Shown: piece after piece, positions 52,124-61,077 of the stretch
How the letters are laid out: each line of letters starts with the position of its first letter
Numbering within the stretch: the first letter of the stretch is position 1
Source: Niastella sp.
GTDB taxonomy: Bacteria; Bacteroidota; Bacteroidia; Chitinophagales; Chitinophagaceae
Assembly: GCA_017744515.1 (NCBI GenBank)
Contig: JAGIBF010000008.1
Span: 1 to 64,000, forward strand
DNA: 64,000 nt
Reading direction: 5' to 3'
Notes under the pieces: model-generated
Told to the model about the DNA's origin: nothing
The model's input: the letters and a program-made list of their open reading frames with translations, nothing else
The model's database searches: none
Program-made: the position numbers and the translations under genes

Positions 52124-52962
52124 TGAAACTACATTCTGTTCATACCGGCAATTTCAAGCTGGATGGTGGCGCCATGTTTGGCGTAGTTCCCAAATCTATC
52201 TGGAATAAACTGAACCCTGCAGATGATAACAATCTTTGCAGCTGGGCTATGCGTTGCCTGTTGATCGAAGAGGGCAACCGACTTATCCTGGTGGATAACG
52301 GCATCGGCAATAAGCAGGATGCCAAGTTTATGGGGCACTACTACCTGCATGGTGATGATTCACTGGATGGCTCGCTGCATAAGCTGGGTGTTAGCCGGGA
52401 TGATATCACGGATGTATTTCTTACGCACCTGCATTTTGATCATTGTGGTGGCAGTATTGTGCGGGAGGGCGACAAGCTGGTGCCTGCTTTTAAAAAGGCT
52501 ACTTACTGGAGCAACCTGCGTCATTGGGAATGGGCCACGCAGCCTAATGAGCGGGAAAAGGCTTCTTTCCTGAAGGATAATATTTTACCTATCGAGCAGA
52601 GTGGCCAGCTGAAGTTCGTTGAACCTACTGACGGCATTATTTTCTCTACGCATATTTCTATCCGCTTCGTCAATGGTCATACCGACGCCATGATGTTGCC
52701 TCAGATCAGGTATAAGGACCGTACGATCGTTTTTATGGCTGATCTGCTGCCTTCTGCCGGGCATATTCCATTGCCGTACGTTATGGCTTATGATATGTTT
52801 CCGCTGACTACTTTACAGGAGAAGAAATCTTTCCTGACGGAAGCGGTGGAGAATGATTATATCCTCTTCTTTGAGCACGATCCTGTGCATGAATGTTGCA
52901 CGCTGCAGATGACTGAAAAGGGCATCCGGCATAAGGATACGTTCAGGCTTGCTGATGTATAA
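52123..52962 (+). CDS. MBL-fold metal-dependent hydrolase
   Basis: The 279-residue metallo-beta-lactamase protein has LTHLHFDHCGG (HxHxDH) near 104-114, an additional His in FVNGHTDAM and Asp in FMADLLPSAGHIP. It belongs to the broad group of hydrolases including N-acyl homoserine lactonases, but it has no clear substrate marker. It is translationally coupled to the UMF1 gene. Confidence 0.92.
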   Translation: MKLHSVHTGNFKLDGGAMFGVVPKSIWNKLNPADDNNLCSWAMRCLLIEEGNRLILVDNGIGNKQDAKFMGHYYLHGDDSLDGSLHKLGVSRDDITDVFLTHLHFDHCGGSIVREGDKLVPAFKKATYWSNLRHWEWATQPNEREKASFLKDNILPIEQSGQLKFVEPTDGIIFSTHISIRFVNGHTDAMMLPQIRYKDRTIVFMADLLPSAGHIPLPYVMAYDMFPLTTLQEKKSFLTEAVENDYILFFEHDPVHECCTLQMTEKGIRHKDTFRLADV

Positions 52963-53036
52963 CACGAATTTAGATAACACGAATTTTAGGCGAATTACAC
53001 GAATTAGCCACGCACCATCCTGGCCGGAGAACTATA

Positions 53037-53903
53037 TTAACGCAAGTCGATGAGCGAGGTAAGTTGGTGGCGGAGGTTACGGTAACTGATCATGTCTACT
53101 TTTACGCTGCCTACGGAAATGGGGCTTTCCACGCGCAGGGGCACGTGGTTCTTGTCATCGCTCACCCATACTGTCATTTTCTCACCGCCTTCGAAGATCG
53201 TCCCTTTAATGAGCAGGGGCTTGAACTTGATGGCTTTGAACTTTCCGTATTTGGTCTTCACGGTTTCTTTGCCAAGGTAACGGATGTACATTTCAAATAC
53301 TTCTTTGTCGAGGAATAAGGAGAAGTTGATCTTGTCGTTGGGTTTGTATTTATCGAAGTCGATATTGCGTGCATAGTAAATGGCGCTTAACACATCCTGT
53401 ATGCAGGTTGGCACTTTGAACACGCCATCATTGGTAACGGCCGCATTGGTTGTTTTGTTGAAGGTCACATTCTCGAACTTCTTATAGCTGCCTTCGTTTA
53501 CGCTGCGTACAAAACGGTATGGCTGGAAGGTGGCGGTATCGAGGTAGGTTTCATACTTATCACGCACTTTGAAAATACCATCGTAAAAGGGATAGGTTTT
53601 GCCCTCTCCTATGATGTGGTATACCGGCCTGTTGTTGAATTGTTCAATGTTGGCCCTGAATGTTGCTTCTCCTGCACCAAAATAGGCTCCCACGACTGTA
53701 TAGAATACTTTGTAGGTCAATAGCTCGCTGGCCTGAAAAGCGGTATTGCGGATATCGCAAAAGCCGTCGACTTTATCATTCTTCTCTGCCTGCGGATATT
53801 TACCTTCCTGAGGAACATTCCCTGCCTGTGAACCAATACCTGCCTGTATGGGGAAGGTGCTGATGGTGAGCAGGATGAAAGCCAAAATTCGATAGATTTT
53901 CAT
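53037..53903 (-). CDS. DUF3108 secreted protein
   Basis: The 288-residue protein has a signal peptide (about 1-21) and the beta-rich fold of DUF3108: ELLTYKVFYTVVGAYFGAGEATF, NRPVYHIIGEGKTYPFYDGIF, and the WVSDDKNHVPLRVE segment near the end, resembling periplasmic lipid-binding or LolA-like proteins. Function unknown. The following gene on the same strand starts upstream; a 50-base gap separates it from the flippase-like gene. Confidence 0.87.
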   Translation of the reverse strand: MKIYRILAFILLTISTFPIQAGIGSQAGNVPQEGKYPQAEKNDKVDGFCDIRNTAFQASELLTYKVFYTVVGAYFGAGEATFRANIEQFNNRPVYHIIGEGKTYPFYDGIFKVRDKYETYLDTATFQPYRFVRSVNEGSYKKFENVTFNKTTNAAVTNDGVFKVPTCIQDVLSAIYYARNIDFDKYKPNDKINFSLFLDKEVFEMYIRYLGKETVKTKYGKFKAIKFKPLLIKGTIFEGGEKMTVWVSDDKNHVPLRVESPISVGSVKVDMISYRNLRHQLTSLIDLR

Positions 53904-53958
53904 GCAACAATCTTATTCTTATAATAATATCTAACCAATACTGCCTGGAGAGCATGCC

Positions 53959-54915
53959 TTATTTGTTTTTGAAGATACGGATTCCTAAAATTAGCAAACT
54001 ACCTATCAAGGCAGGTATTACCAAATTGATAATCCATACAGACAACGAAGTAGCCAGTACCCCCCATGTGTTAATACTAAAAAACTGTACCAACTCGATG
54101 CTGGCTTTCCAGCGCACACCCAACTCTGTGATAACTGCAATGGTAGGGACAACTGCCAATACCAGGAAAACCACCCCAATGGAGGCAAATACCTGTATGG
54201 GGGTCAAAGTGACATCAAAAACAGCAAAGAGCAAATAATATTGCCCGATAAAGACCAGATAACGGGCTACTGATAAAGACAAAATGCGCAGCAGGATAGT
54301 TGCGTTAAAGGAATCTAAAACACGGATATAGCGTACAAATCGCTCTATGCGTGGTATTTTTTCGACCCACTTTACCAGCCATGTTAACCGGAAATAAAAT
54401 AATGTTAAAAAAATTGTTCCCACTATGGTTATGGTGAGGAGGGTATTGATCCAAAACAGGAGTGAAGTGTCGACCGTCCACCTCGTTGCAATGATGTTTT
54501 TCATGTAGAGGAGCCCGCCGAGGCCTGCGATAAGTGTAACGAGCAACTGGGCTATACTGCACACGATGGTGAGGGAGATGGCCTGGATGCGATTATTTTC
54601 GTTTATATAGAGTATGCGCCCTACGTATTCGCCAATGCGATTGGGGGTAAAAAAGGCCATCGTAGTGCCTGTAAAGATGGCTTTCAATGACTGGAAGAAG
54701 GAAATGGGCTGCACCCGCAGGATGACCACCTGCCACTTACGGGCCTCGATTCCCCAGTTGACCAGCATGAGCAGGATGGTGAGCCACAATTTCCATATGC
54801 CTTCTCCGGCTAATGCATGCCGGATATGCTGAAATGACTCTTTCCAATTGGGCTGTCGCTGTAACTGAAGGTAAATGGACCATGCCAGCAGGCAGAACAC
54901 CAACGGGCCGATCAC
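53959..54915 (-). CDS. Flippase-like / lysylphosphatidylglycerol synthase-type membrane protein (UPF0104)
   Basis: The 318-residue polytopic protein with about eight helices belongs to the UPF0104/LPG-synthase TM family. The first helix is followed by KAIFTGTTMAFFTPNRIGEYVGRIL, the family hallmark. The GTG at 54913-54915 is the first usual start, but the coding frame continues upstream as NKNIKIILNY to a CTG at 54946-54948, and that segment fits the N-terminus of homologues, so the true start may be CTG. No catalytic domain is attached; role probably lipid or glycolipid movement. Confidence 0.85.
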   Translation of the reverse strand: MIGPLVFCLLAWSIYLQLQRQPNWKESFQHIRHALAGEGIWKLWLTILLMLVNWGIEARKWQVVILRVQPISFFQSLKAIFTGTTMAFFTPNRIGEYVGRILYINENNRIQAISLTIVCSIAQLLVTLIAGLGGLLYMKNIIATRWTVDTSLLFWINTLLTITIVGTIFLTLFYFRLTWLVKWVEKIPRIERFVRYIRVLDSFNATILLRILSLSVARYLVFIGQYYLLFAVFDVTLTPIQVFASIGVVFLVLAVVPTIAVITELGVRWKASIELVQFFSINTWGVLATSLSVWIINLVIPALIGSLLILGIRIFKNK

Positions 54916-54964
54916 ATAGTTGAGGATTATTTTGATATTTTTGTTCAGTGGCTATTAATTAAAC

Positions 54965-55010
54965 TGTCACCCTGAGCTTGTCGAAGGGCTTCGACAGGCT
55001 CAGCCTGACA
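54965..55010. repeat. Complete REP-A, two inverted halves
   Basis: CCCTGAGCTTGTCGAAGGG and CTTCGACAGGCTCAG, head-to-head, flanked by TGTCA and TGACA. This is the longest REP-A copy here and forms a near-perfect palindrome of 46 bases, in the divergent gap before ruvC. Confidence 0.9.
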
Positions 55011-55036
55011 AACAATGAGGTACAAAATAAACTGAA

Positions 55037-55624
55037 TTGACTCACTCCTTGCAAAACTCAACCAAAATAATTCTTGGTATCGACCCTGGTACGCTCATGA
55101 TGGGGTATAGTATCATTGCTGCATCGGCCCGCCAGATCACCGTACTGGAGATGAATGTATTGCGGTTGAGCGGCAAGAAGGATCACTATGAGCGGCTGCA
55201 GCTTATTCACCAGAAGATCACCGATCTTATCGTTTCTTTCAAACCTCAATATTTTGCCATCGAGGCTCCTTTCTTTGGCAAGAACGTTCAGAGTATGCTC
55301 AAGCTGGGAAGAGCGCAGGGTGTAGCTATTGCCGCGGCTATGGGCGCCGGCCTGACCGTTCACGAGTATTCTCCTAAAAAGGTAAAGCAATCCATCACCG
55401 GCAATGGTAATGCCGATAAGGAGCAGGTATGGAAAATGCTGCAAACGATCCTGACCTTACAGGATACCGCTATTTCGCACCATGATATTTCCGATTCACT
55501 GGCGGTAGCTGTTTGTCATCACTACCAGGAGCGCATTGTAAAACCTGCTGCCGGCAAAGCCAAGGGCTGGGAGGATTTTATCAAGGCGAATCCGGGGAGA
55601 GTCCGGAAGTCGGAAAGTCGGTAA
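55037..55624 (+). CDS. ruvC: Crossover junction endodeoxyribonuclease RuvC
   Basis: The 195-residue Holliday junction resolvase has four acidic catalytic positions: Asp in ILGIDPGTLMMGYS near 16, Glu in AIEAPFF near 75, and HHDISDSLAVAVCHH near 148-162. The start is TTG at 55037 (no in-frame ATG precedes the catalytic Asp); TTG at 55049 is an alternative. The final residues RVRKSESR are encoded by the heptad array at 55601, so the C-terminal tail derives from repeat DNA. Confidence 0.93.
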   Translation: MTHSLQNSTKIILGIDPGTLMMGYSIIAASARQITVLEMNVLRLSGKKDHYERLQLIHQKITDLIVSFKPQYFAIEAPFFGKNVQSMLKLGRAQGVAIAAAMGAGLTVHEYSPKKVKQSITGNGNADKEQVWKMLQTILTLQDTAISHHDISDSLAVAVCHHYQERIVKPAAGKAKGWEDFIKANPGRVRKSESR

Positions 55625-55706
55625 AGCCCGAAAGAATTGCATTTACTCTAAATCCTGGTTTTAGCTTGCTGTCTTTCGGACATTCGGACTTGCGATCTTC
55701 GCGACT
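55601..55706. repeat. Heptad arrays overlapping the 3' end of ruvC
   Basis: Units gtccgga, agtcgga, aagtcgg at 55601-55621 lie inside the ruvC frame. A weaker, opposite array (gacattc, ggacttg, cgatctt) follows near 55672-55706, up to the HIT gene. Confidence 0.55.
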
Positions 55707-56095
55707 TATAACTTCGATACGATCTTCTCCTGAATTGCCTTCAATTCTTCCGGGGAGAGTTTCAGTTTACCGCGGGTAAAGTTGAGGTCGTCGGCACTAT
55801 TGATGGGCATCAGGTGCAGGTGGGCATGGGGCACCTCCAATCCTACTACGGACATGCCGCAACGGTTGCAGGGGAACGACTGTTCTATGGCGCGGGCAAT
55901 AGGCTTTGAAAATGTCAGTATCGCTGCCAGGTAGTCTTCGGGCATATCGAAGAACTTATCTACTTCTATTTTGGGCACTACCAATACATGGCCTTCTACC
56001 AACGGAAAGATATCGAGGAAGGCAAAGAATTTATCGTTCTCTGTTATTTTATAAGAGGGTATCTCCCCCGCTATGATCCTGGAAAAAATAGTCAT
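55706..56095 (-). CDS. HIT-family hydrolase
   Basis: The 129-residue histidine-triad protein has HAHLHLMP near 96-103, with the conserved upstream VVPKIEVDKFFDMP region and a C-terminal stretch SPEELKAIQEKI. This branch hydrolyses purine nucleotide phosphoramidates or diadenosine polyphosphates. The start at 56095 gives the family opening MTIFSRIIAGEIPSYKI; an upstream extension of 23 codons is unrelated. It lies downstream of greA on the same strand. Confidence 0.94.
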   Translation of the reverse strand: MTIFSRIIAGEIPSYKITENDKFFAFLDIFPLVEGHVLVVPKIEVDKFFDMPEDYLAAILTFSKPIARAIEQSFPCNRCGMSVVGLEVPHAHLHLMPINSADDLNFTRGKLKLSPEELKAIQEKIVSKL

Positions 56096-56206
56096 ACCAC
56101 CAGTCTTTTTAGCTATCAGGTTAATCAATGCAGATTTGAGTCGTATGAAAGAGAAGTCTTTCATAGTAACAAAGCTAATGATTCCGACTGTAGAACCAAT
56201 GTCACC

Positions 56207-56282
56207 AAAGGGTGAGCCGCCCCTGGAGGGCGACCCACCCTTTGACAGGGCTTCGACATCCTTCGACAGGCTCAGGATGACA
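56207..56282. repeat. REP-B followed by REP-A
   Basis: REP-B (56207-56243) runs from AAAGGGTGAGCCGCCC to GGGCGACCCACCCTTT. REP-A (56249-56282) contains CCTTCGACAGGCTCAGGATG. The third site in the window with both families adjacent. Confidence 0.85.
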
Positions 56283-56290
56283 TTGTAAAA

Positions 56291-56322
56291 TAAATGACCC
56301 CGCCGGTGGGCGGGGTCATTTA
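56291..56322 (-). terminator. Terminator of greA
   Basis: A perfect 14-base stem (TAAATGACCCCGCC with GGCGGGGTCATTTA) around a GGTG loop, followed on the minus strand by a T-rich tract. It lies 20 bases after the greA stop. Confidence 0.85.
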
Positions 56323-56341
56323 TATGATCGTATCAATCTTA

Positions 56342-56815
56342 TTATACGGTGATATTTTCAATCTTGAACTTGATCACTCCCGCAGGTACCGTCACCTCAG
56401 CTACTTCTCCTATTGTTTTTCCCAACAATCCTTTTCCGATGGGAGAAGTGATAGAGATCTTACCTAATTTAAGATCGGCTTCTTTTTCTGAAACGATCTG
56501 ATAAGTAAGTTCTTTTTTAGTTGTCAGGTTCTTCAGGGTTACTTTGGTAAGTATCGATACTTTGCTGGTATCAACATTATCGGCTTCCAGTATACGAGCG
56601 CTGGCCAGATCTCCTTCCAGCTTTTTAATTTTTGCTTCGAGAATGCCCTGGGCTTCTTTGGCAGCATCATATTCTGCATTCTCTTTCAGGTCTCCTTTTT
56701 CACGTGCTTCAGCAATTGCACGGGCAGCACCGGGTCTGTCTACCGTACGCATACGCAGCAGTTCTTCTTTCATTTGCTCAAGTGTTTCTTTACTTACATA
56801 TAAAACACTGCTCAT
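56342..56815 (-). CDS. greA: Transcription elongation factor GreA
   Basis: The 157-residue factor rescues backtracked RNA polymerase by stimulating transcript cleavage. An N-terminal coiled coil (ETLEQMKEELLRMR to about 75) carries the acidic tip in EKGDLKENAEYDAAKE near 38-53, and the C-terminal FKBP-like domain has SPIGKGLLGKTIGEVAEVTVP. The ATG at 56815 is preceded by a rare strong Shine-Dalgarno sequence (AGGAGG). The frame stays open upstream to 56908 through a leader terminator, but the conserved start is MSSVLYVSKE. Confidence 0.96.
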   Translation of the reverse strand: MSSVLYVSKETLEQMKEELLRMRTVDRPGAARAIAEAREKGDLKENAEYDAAKEAQGILEAKIKKLEGDLASARILEADNVDTSKVSILTKVTLKNLTTKKELTYQIVSEKEADLKLGKISITSPIGKGLLGKTIGEVAEVTVPAGVIKFKIENITV

Positions 56816-56930
56816 ATAAACCTCCTTATTTTTAGGCCGGACGCCTATCCGGCTTCCGGTAACAGAAAAAAAGAACAACGCCTCAGGTATCCCGCTGAAG
56901 CGTTGCATGATTTGTAACTAAACAAAAATA
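56816..56930 (-). promoter_or_regulatory. greA leader: promoter, internal terminator, hairpin and Shine-Dalgarno site
   Basis: On the minus strand, in order: promoter TATTTTTG (56930-56923); an 11-pair hairpin, CAACGCTTCAG (56905-56895) with CTGAGGCGTTG (56886-56876), one G-T pair; then a TTCTTTTTTTCTG tract; then a hairpin GCCGGA/TCCGGC (56853-56836); then AGGAGG and ATG. This looks like premature termination 25-60 bases downstream of the promoter, controlling greA. The hairpin is upstream of the true start but inside an open in-frame extension. Confidence 0.6.
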
Positions 56931-57073
56931 GAACTTAATTTCGACATAATAGTCCGGTAACATGGAATATTGTTCCAGCCGGGGCCTGTTTTTTTGTACC
57001 TGCCCCACCACCCCCTACCGTTATAAAGCATTATGATCCAATCTCATTTTGCGTAGGGCATACACAATACTCA

Positions 57074-57997
57074 TCAAATACCCAGCTTATCCAGTACCAC
57101 TTTGGCCATCTTGTAAAAGGCTTCATGGCTGTAGCCAGCGATATGGGGGGTGATCAACACATTGGGCTGTGCCAGCAGCCAGTCGAGTTGTTGTTTTTCT
57201 TCTTCAGTATAGGTTGGTAGTTTTTCGTTTTCCAATACATCCAGTGCCGCGCCTGCAATCTTCCCGCTCTTCAATGCCCGTATCAGCGCAGCTGTATGGT
57301 GCACTTTGCCACGGGAGGTATTGATGAAAAAGGGAGTTCGCTCCAGCGCATTAAAGAAATCATCATTCGCGTAATGAAATGTTTCTTCTGTTAATGGCAG
57401 GTGCAAACTCACCACATCTGCATAACGTGCTACCTGTTCGGCATTGGCTTCTTTCACCAACCCTTTGGCAAAGTCGAACTTGTATTTATCATGTGCCAGG
57501 ATGGTCACATCGAATGACGACAGCACTTTTGCAAATGCGCCGCCGGTGTTTCCAAAGCCGATGATGCCCACTGTTTTACCGGTGAGCTCGGTACCGCGGT
57601 TGAGGTCGCGCACCCACTTGCCTTCGCGTATTTCCTGCATGCTGCTGTTGAGCTTGTTCATCAGGTTGAGCAGCATGCCCAGTGCCTGCTCGCCTACTGC
57701 ATTGCGGTTGCCTTCCGGGCTGCTCACACAGGTAATGCCTTTGCTTTGTGCGTAGGCTACGTCGATCAGCTCCATGCCACTGCCCAGCCTGCCGATCCAT
57801 TGCAATTTGCCTGCATTATCGAGCATGGGCTTGTCGATCTTCAAACGGGTAGTGACGATCAATCCTGTAGCTTCTCCTATCTGTTGCAACAATTCTTCGT
57901 AGGTGATCTGCGGCAAATACTCTACTGTGTATCCTTTGAGCTGTAATTGTTCCACCAGGTAATTGTGCACTTTTGCCGTAACGATAACTTTCTTCAT
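57074..57997 (-). CDS. D-isomer-specific 2-hydroxyacid dehydrogenase
   Basis: The 307-residue NAD-dependent enzyme of the phosphoglycerate/lactate/glycerate dehydrogenase family has Rossmann [16 protein letters not shown] near 144, the catalytic Arg in NTSRGKVH, Glu in LDVLENE and His in PHIAGYS. The N-terminal substrate domain lacks an ACT domain, so it is not full serine-pathway SerA. Substrate unknown (glyoxylate, hydroxypyruvate or phosphoglycerate possible). It is followed by greA on the same strand, with a promoter and leader between them, so greA is likely independent. Confidence 0.92.
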   Translation of the reverse strand: MKKVIVTAKVHNYLVEQLQLKGYTVEYLPQITYEELLQQIGEATGLIVTTRLKIDKPMLDNAGKLQWIGRLGSGMELIDVAYAQSKGITCVSSPEGNRNAVGEQALGMLLNLMNKLNSSMQEIREGKWVRDLNRGTELTGKTVGIIGFGNTGGAFAKVLSSFDVTILAHDKYKFDFAKGLVKEANAEQVARYADVVSLHLPLTEETFHYANDDFFNALERTPFFINTSRGKVHHTAALIRALKSGKIAGAALDVLENEKLPTYTEEEKQQLDWLLAQPNVLITPHIAGYSHEAFYKMAKVVLDKLGI

Positions 57998-58012
57998 TTG
58001 CTCTGATCGATC

Positions 58013-60805
58013 TTATTGTGATGATTTATTCTCTTTTTCCTGTGCTTTCATTTTCTCGAGGTAGCTGGTGCCTTCTTTAATCCAGGATGGTGCGGGCTTG
58101 CCCAGGAGGAAGTGATCGAACCATTCTTTCTGACGTTTCTGGTAATCGATCTGGTTTTCTTTTTTGGCCAGTCCATGGTTCTCATCTGCATACACCAGCA
58201 TCACATGTTCTTTTTGCATGCGGCGCATGGTACCATACATTTCAATGCCCTGGTGCCAGTCTACTGCACCGTCTTTATCTCCAAATGCAACCAGTAATGG
58301 TGTCTTGATCTTATTGGCATTGAACATAGGTGAGTTGCGGATGTGTGCATCCATGCGCTCGTACCATGGGCCATCGAACCGTCCCTGACTCGTCTCGAAT
58401 ATCTTCTGATCGGGAATACCGGAGTTCCAGTAGATAGACATAGACATGCTGATCAGGTCGGTGAGCGGCGCACCTGCGCAGGCCGCTTTGAAGAGATTCG
58501 TTTGCGTGATGATGAAGGATGTTTGATAAGCGCCCCAGCTATGGCCCATCAATCCGATCTTGTCTTTATCGATCATGCCGGTTTTCAACACTTGTTCTAC
58601 TGCAGGCACCACACAATCTACCGCGCTTGTCCCGGGCTCATTGGTATCGTATACGATATCGGGCCTGAATACAAAGTAGCCGTTCGTGGTAAAGTTGGTC
58701 GTGTTGTAAGCGCTGCGAACTGATGGCGACGTATACATGTGTACTGTGTTAGACAATATCTCGTAGATGTATACGATCATCGGATATTTCTTGCCGGGTT
58801 CATAATTGGCAGGATAGAACAGTGCTCCCTGCATTTGCTTACCTTTTTTATTCGTAAAGCTCACCAGCTCGCTTTTGCCCCAATAATATTTTTCCTGCTG
58901 GGGGTTGGTGGCTACTACTTTCTTATCGTCGCTGAATGTTTCCGTTACATAGAGCTCGGGCGATACATTGTAATCTTGTTTTGAATAGGTAAACACGTTG
59001 GCATCTTTTGCCTTCGTGAGCCTGCTGAGGTAGGCATCTTCGAACAGGAGTTTGGTGACCTTGTTCTTTTCGAGTTTGAAGAAGCCAAACTTCTTGCTCT
59101 TATCGCCATAAGCTGATAAGAAGATGGGCTTGGCATCATCGATGAACGGATCTTCGAAGTCCAGTCTGTACACGCGGTACTGCACTTCTTCCTGCTCACC
59201 ATTGGTCAACTTGCGCGCTCCTTTGCCATCGGGGTTCACTGCCCAGATATTGTATTCATCGTAGATCAACAATTCTTTGTCGCCTTTGATCCATCCACCC
59301 AGGCCATAAGGGGGCTTGGTAGCAGGATGATCGTCGCGTACATTCCAGAAGGTAGCGCCTGTTTTTTCGGTAAGGTTGATGGCTTGTCCTGTAGCAACAT
59401 TATAGCTCCACCAATGTTTGTCTTTAAAGAAGGTCAGGTATTTTCCTTCGGGGGAAGGCTGTGGGCCGGTATAAAATCCTGCCAGCATTTTTTCGTACAA
59501 CGGTTTCCGCTCGCCTGTCCGTGCATTTACGAGGTAGTAGTCTGCATAGTCTTCCTTGAAAGCGGGCTTGTATTTATCGTTGTTGTAGATCACTGCTACT
59601 TTCCTGTTGTCGCTGAACGTAGCATAGGGTATTTCTTTTTCTGCCAGCTGGAAGAATGTATTGTTATCGATGTTCCAAACGGATTGGTAGCTCAGTTCTT
59701 TATCCTGGGTGTAGGTGAGCTTCTGGCGGGGCTGAATGTCTGTATCTTTCCAATGCCAGATGTCTACTGCAGCCAGCTTGTCTTCTTTTTTAGTGGTTGC
59801 TGCGGCTACATTCTTTGTCGAATCGGCTTTCTTAGTGGTATCTGTTTTTGTTTTGCCGGAGTCGGTTGCTTTCTTCTCGTCTTTCTTTGGTTTGGCTGTC
59901 CAGCTTTTGATACCGAAGTAGGCTGCATTCATATCATCGCTCAACACCAGGTTGGAAGTGTTGTTGATGCGCATGGTATCGGGGAATCCTTTCTGGGTAG
60001 TGCTGTTGAATATCCTGAGGACCGGTGCTTTGTACATGTTTACGTAAGCATACACCATGGCGTTCTCTTCTTCGTATCCTTCTTTTTTAAAGGTCTTGTA
60101 GAATGCCAGGCCTTCGCCTTCTTTCTGCCAGGTGAGTTTGGAGAATTTGCAGGTATCGCTGGCTATTATTTTGAGGGAGTAGTTGTCGAGGTTGAACAGT
60201 TCAACGGAGTTACCAGCCATGTTGGCCGATTCTACGATGTAGGCAAGGTAATCGCTCTTTTTGTTGAATGCGTAAGCGGTCACGTTGCCAATGGTACGGG
60301 TGCTGCTATCGGCCAGTTTCCTGAGCAACAATACTGCTCCTTTGTCTTTGTTTTCTTTTGGGGGCTCCAGGCTTATGGCGAGGAGTTTGCCGCTGCGGGA
60401 AAAACGGAAGGCGCTCACGTCCTGTATGATCTCTTTCTTGCCGGTAGCCAGGTTGAGCAGGCCCATTTTGTAACGGATGGGTTGTTTCTGATCGCGCAGT
60501 TTCTCGGCTTCTTTATAGGATACTCCGATCTGCCAGGCAATGTATTGGTTGTCTTTTGACAATTCGAAGTTGGTAGCAAACTCCAGCTTGTAGAGCTTGT
60601 TGGTTACCCGGTTTTTTACATAGAGGGTATCGTTTTCTTCCTGGGATGCAACAATGTATGCGATCCACTCGCCATTGGGTGATATATCAGCAAGGCTGAG
60701 GGTTTGCCATTTACCATAGTCATCCGGGGTCAGTTGTTTTTTCTGGGCTGTAGCGGCTGTTGCCACGAAAAGGAAAAGGGTTAACAAGGAACCAACAAGT
60801 TTCAT
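58013..60805 (-). CDS. S9-family prolyl oligopeptidase-like peptidase
   Basis: The 930-residue secreted enzyme has a signal peptide (1-20), an N-terminal beta-propeller (about 30-600) with a Lys/Thr-rich low-complexity insert near 310-350, and a C-terminal alpha/beta-hydrolase domain. The nucleophile is in LMGHSWGAYQTSF near 760, an Asp in LVAFGDKDGAVDW, and the His in ADENHGLAKKENQ. Such peptidases cut small peptides in the periplasm or outside. The next gene in this direction is 15 bases away (2-hydroxyacid dehydrogenase downstream), so they may be co-transcribed. Confidence 0.93.
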   Translation of the reverse strand: MKLVGSLLTLFLFVATAATAQKKQLTPDDYGKWQTLSLADISPNGEWIAYIVASQEENDTLYVKNRVTNKLYKLEFATNFELSKDNQYIAWQIGVSYKEAEKLRDQKQPIRYKMGLLNLATGKKEIIQDVSAFRFSRSGKLLAISLEPPKENKDKGAVLLLRKLADSSTRTIGNVTAYAFNKKSDYLAYIVESANMAGNSVELFNLDNYSLKIIASDTCKFSKLTWQKEGEGLAFYKTFKKEGYEEENAMVYAYVNMYKAPVLRIFNSTTQKGFPDTMRINNTSNLVLSDDMNAAYFGIKSWTAKPKKDEKKATDSGKTKTDTTKKADSTKNVAAATTKKEDKLAAVDIWHWKDTDIQPRQKLTYTQDKELSYQSVWNIDNNTFFQLAEKEIPYATFSDNRKVAVIYNNDKYKPAFKEDYADYYLVNARTGERKPLYEKMLAGFYTGPQPSPEGKYLTFFKDKHWWSYNVATGQAINLTEKTGATFWNVRDDHPATKPPYGLGGWIKGDKELLIYDEYNIWAVNPDGKGARKLTNGEQEEVQYRVYRLDFEDPFIDDAKPIFLSAYGDKSKKFGFFKLEKNKVTKLLFEDAYLSRLTKAKDANVFTYSKQDYNVSPELYVTETFSDDKKVVATNPQQEKYYWGKSELVSFTNKKGKQMQGALFYPANYEPGKKYPMIVYIYEILSNTVHMYTSPSVRSAYNTTNFTTNGYFVFRPDIVYDTNEPGTSAVDCVVPAVEQVLKTGMIDKDKIGLMGHSWGAYQTSFIITQTNLFKAACAGAPLTDLISMSMSIYWNSGIPDQKIFETSQGRFDGPWYERMDAHIRNSPMFNANKIKTPLLVAFGDKDGAVDWHQGIEMYGTMRRMQKEHVMLVYADENHGLAKKENQIDYQKRQKEWFDHFLLGKPAPSWIKEGTSYLEKMKAQEKENKSSQ

Positions 60806-60852
60806 ATTTTGACTGGGTTTAAATGGGTCTAAAAGTACGGAAGAAATGCAAG

Positions 60853-60887
60853 CTGCGAGCTATGTGCTGCGAGCTACGAGCAGAAAG
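60853..60887. repeat. Heptad array upstream of the S9 peptidase
   Basis: Units gctgcga, gctatgt, gctgcga, gctacga, gcagaaa are contiguous with a 7-base period. The gap to 61077 holds no gene. Confidence 0.8.
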
Positions 60888-61077
60888 ACGTGATTTTAGC
60901 CTTTTCTGTAAGGTAACGTTTTGGGGAAGGGTGAGCCTGAACGAAACCACGCAGTAATGCTGGTTTCTGCAAGTTGTCAAGGTTACAGTCTCGTTCGTCA
61001 AAGTAATTATTTATGGGGCAGTTTCTGCTACACTTTTGTGGTGTACTTATCATTATTCACCTCAAAATGTATAGTTT

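Noticed and set aside
54965-55010. Transcription terminator between divergent genes
   Set aside because: The palindrome matches the REP-A family seen elsewhere and lies between two start sites, where no terminator is needed.
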